64,000 nucleotides of DNA. Source: Enterococcus pseudoavium NBRC 100491 (GTDB lineage: Bacteria; Bacillota; Bacilli; Lactobacillales; Enterococcaceae). A program made the position numbers and the translations under genes. The stretch is taken from assembly GCF_001544295.1 (NCBI RefSeq), contig NZ_BCQF01000004.1, forward strand, positions 62,001-126,000, in the 5' to 3' direction. The notes beneath the pieces were generated by a model that saw only the letters and a list, made by a program, of their open reading frames with translations, did no database searches and was not told the DNA's origin. Positions 62,911 through 64,000 of this stretch are shown here, in pieces. How positions within the stretch are numbered: the stretch's first letter is position 1; every line of letters begins with the position of its first letter.

Positions 62911-64000
62911 TTAATTCTCGTTACTTTTGTCAGAATTTAAAAATTGATCCGTCTCCAGTAAAATTTCTTGCAATGGTAATTGCTTGATCGGCAACTCTTT
63001 AGGTAAAGCTTTTTGTAATTTTTCTCCATAACTGGCTGTAATGAACCGCTGATCCAGCAAAAGCATCACACCTTTATCCTTTTCCGAACGGATCAAGCGT
63101 CCAAAGGCCTGCCGTAAACGTAGGGCGGCGTGAGGAACCGCTTCTTGGAAGAAGGGATTGATTCCTTCGGCTGCTAAAAAGTCGTTACGCGCCTTGACTT
63201 GTAATCGCTGCGGATTTTCAAAAGGTAAGCGAGTAACAATCAAGATCTGCAAAACTTCTCCCGGCAAATCAACGCCTTCCCAAAAACTATCGGCTCCGAA
63301 TAGCAGCGCATCCGTTGACAGCATAAAACGCTTCAGCAGTTTTTCCCGACTGCCACCGATTCCTTGAGCTAGAACTTCTCTTCCTTCATTTAATAACGGA
63401 CTGCGTACTCGTTGATAGACGCGATTCAAAATATCATGGGAAGTAAATAAAACTAAAATGGGCCGCTGCTGTTGCTGGGCCATTTTACGAATCACTCCAG
63501 CCAAATAATTCGCATAATGATCAGGAGAAGTCGCTTGGATACTAATGGCGTCCGTTGGTAAATATAGACGCGCTTGTTCCGCGTAATCATAGGGACTGCT
63601 GATAATTTTTAAGGCTGCTTCTGGAATTCCCCAACGTTTCGCAAAGTAATGCCGATCACTGCCGACTTTTAAGGTGCCTCCCAAATACAAAATTTGACGA
63701 TATCGTCCATACCACTTTGTTTGATTGATTAACGACGCCTCCAAGTCTTGCACTTGGAAGGTTTTGCGTTTGACATTGAACCAATGAACATAACGTGCCT
63801 GCCACTTTTCAGTAAAGGTTTCAAAGGCATTCTGTTGCTGCACCAAGTTGACTAATAACGCTTGAAGATCATTCCACTGAGCCTGTTCTTTAATAGAAAA
63901 GGTCTCTTTATACGTCGTAAAGTAGGTTTCCAGTTGCTCGCCTAAAGTCAAAGCATCCTGATATAAACGACCGATTCGCTGCAGAACCTGTTCTCCAGCT
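62911..64000 (-). CDS. dinG: DinG-family ATP-dependent helicase (3' part; 5' end outside the window)
   Basis: C-terminal ~363 residues of an XPD/DinG-type helicase; the frame runs off the right edge. The helicase domain 2 motifs are visible: LFTSHDILNRVYQ, GADSFWEGVDLPG (motif V) and QAFGRLIRSEKDKG (motif VI). Bacillus-type DinG proteins have an N-terminal exonuclease domain, which would lie outside this window. The TTG at 63951 is an internal Leu codon, because coding sequence continues beyond it to the edge (for example GEQVLQRIGRLYQ). Confidence 0.93.
   Translation of the reverse strand, partial: AGEQVLQRIGRLYQDALTLGEQLETYFTTYKETFSIKEQAQWNDLQALLVNLVQQQNAFETFTEKWQARYVHWFNVKRKTFQVQDLEASLINQTKWYGRYRQILYLGGTLKVGSDRHYFAKRWGIPEAALKIISSPYDYAEQARLYLPTDAISIQATSPDHYANYLAGVIRKMAQQQQRPILVLFTSHDILNRVYQRVRSPLLNEGREVLAQGIGGSREKLLKRFMLSTDALLFGADSFWEGVDLPGEVLQILIVTRLPFENPQRLQVKARNDFLAAEGINPFFQEAVPHAALRLRQAFGRLIRSEKDKGVMLLLDQRFITASYGEKLQKALPKELPIKQLPLQEILLETDQFLNSDKSNEN

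Noticed and set aside
1-64000. CRISPR arrays, rRNA genes, insertion sequences, prophage or replication origin
   Set aside because: No spaced direct repeats, transposase or integrase genes, rRNA sequence or DnaA-box cluster were found on reading the window.

Overview
The window is a contiguous piece of a low-GC Firmicutes chromosome that looks like Enterococcus. The main reasons are a copYZAB copper operon in the Enterococcus hirae order, a mannose PTS operon with the E. faecalis mpt layout (sigma-54 activator, stand-alone IIB, IIAB, IIC, IID, ManO), a dltXABCD operon, the rplU-prp-rpmA cluster with an L27 cleavage signal, and Gram-positive style cre, LexA, NrdR and CopY operators. I see no prophage, insertion sequence, integron or CRISPR array. 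Most of the window is ordinary core chromosome.

Layout. 1-3.2 kb: the end of nrdF, then an MgtC-like membrane protein, an RsuA-type pseudouridine synthase and nagB, which has two NagR-like operators. 3.5-9.1 kb: the mannitol operon mtlA-mtlR-mtlF-mtlD, read leftwards, with cre and a probable MtlR site. 9.2-16 kb: the mannose/glucose PTS with a textbook sigma-54 promoter and its LevR-type activator gene manR. 16.3-20.4 kb: TrkH/TrkA potassium uptake and queG. 20.6-23.1 kb: rplU-prp-rpmA, with udg and a tRNA methyltransferase gene divergent from it. 23.2-26.2 kb: a secreted DUF915 hydrolase, tRNA-Arg(UCU), a quinone oxidoreductase and an ACT-domain protein.

26.2-28.6 kb holds the least familiar unit: a SipW-like signal peptidase homologue that lacks both catalytic residues, divergent from a large membrane sensor with a 7TM core and a degenerate kinase-like end. 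28.6-38.3 kb: lplA, an MBL-fold hydrolase, a DUF975 protein, an M42 aminopeptidase, a Nudix hydrolase, a three-gene ABC-2 exporter, and a divergent NarL-type two-component system with a palindrome between the two. 38.3-46 kb: dltXABCD (D-alanylation of teichoic acids) and a Bce-type ABC transporter. 46.2-50.5 kb: nrdDG with two NrdR boxes, and dinB under a LexA box. 50.5-52.2 kb: an orphan Phd-like regulator and an Mga-type HTH protein. 52.3-59.7 kb: copYZAB and a Cd/Zn-type P-type ATPase, both with operators placed inside their promoters. 59.8-64 kb: asnS, aspB, a TseB-like protein and the 3' part of a DinG-type helicase gene.

Much of the value of the window lies in readable regulation: nine promoters have an identifiable operator or sigma-factor element, so sugar use, deoxyribonucleotide supply, SOS repair and metal export can be tied to named regulator families. 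The more unusual items are the pseudo-peptidase/7TM pair and its unresolved start codon, a second IIB-like domain in MtlA without the phosphorylatable cysteine, a Phd-like protein with an extra C-terminal domain and no toxin gene beside it, and a Bce-type ATPase with a changed signature motif.
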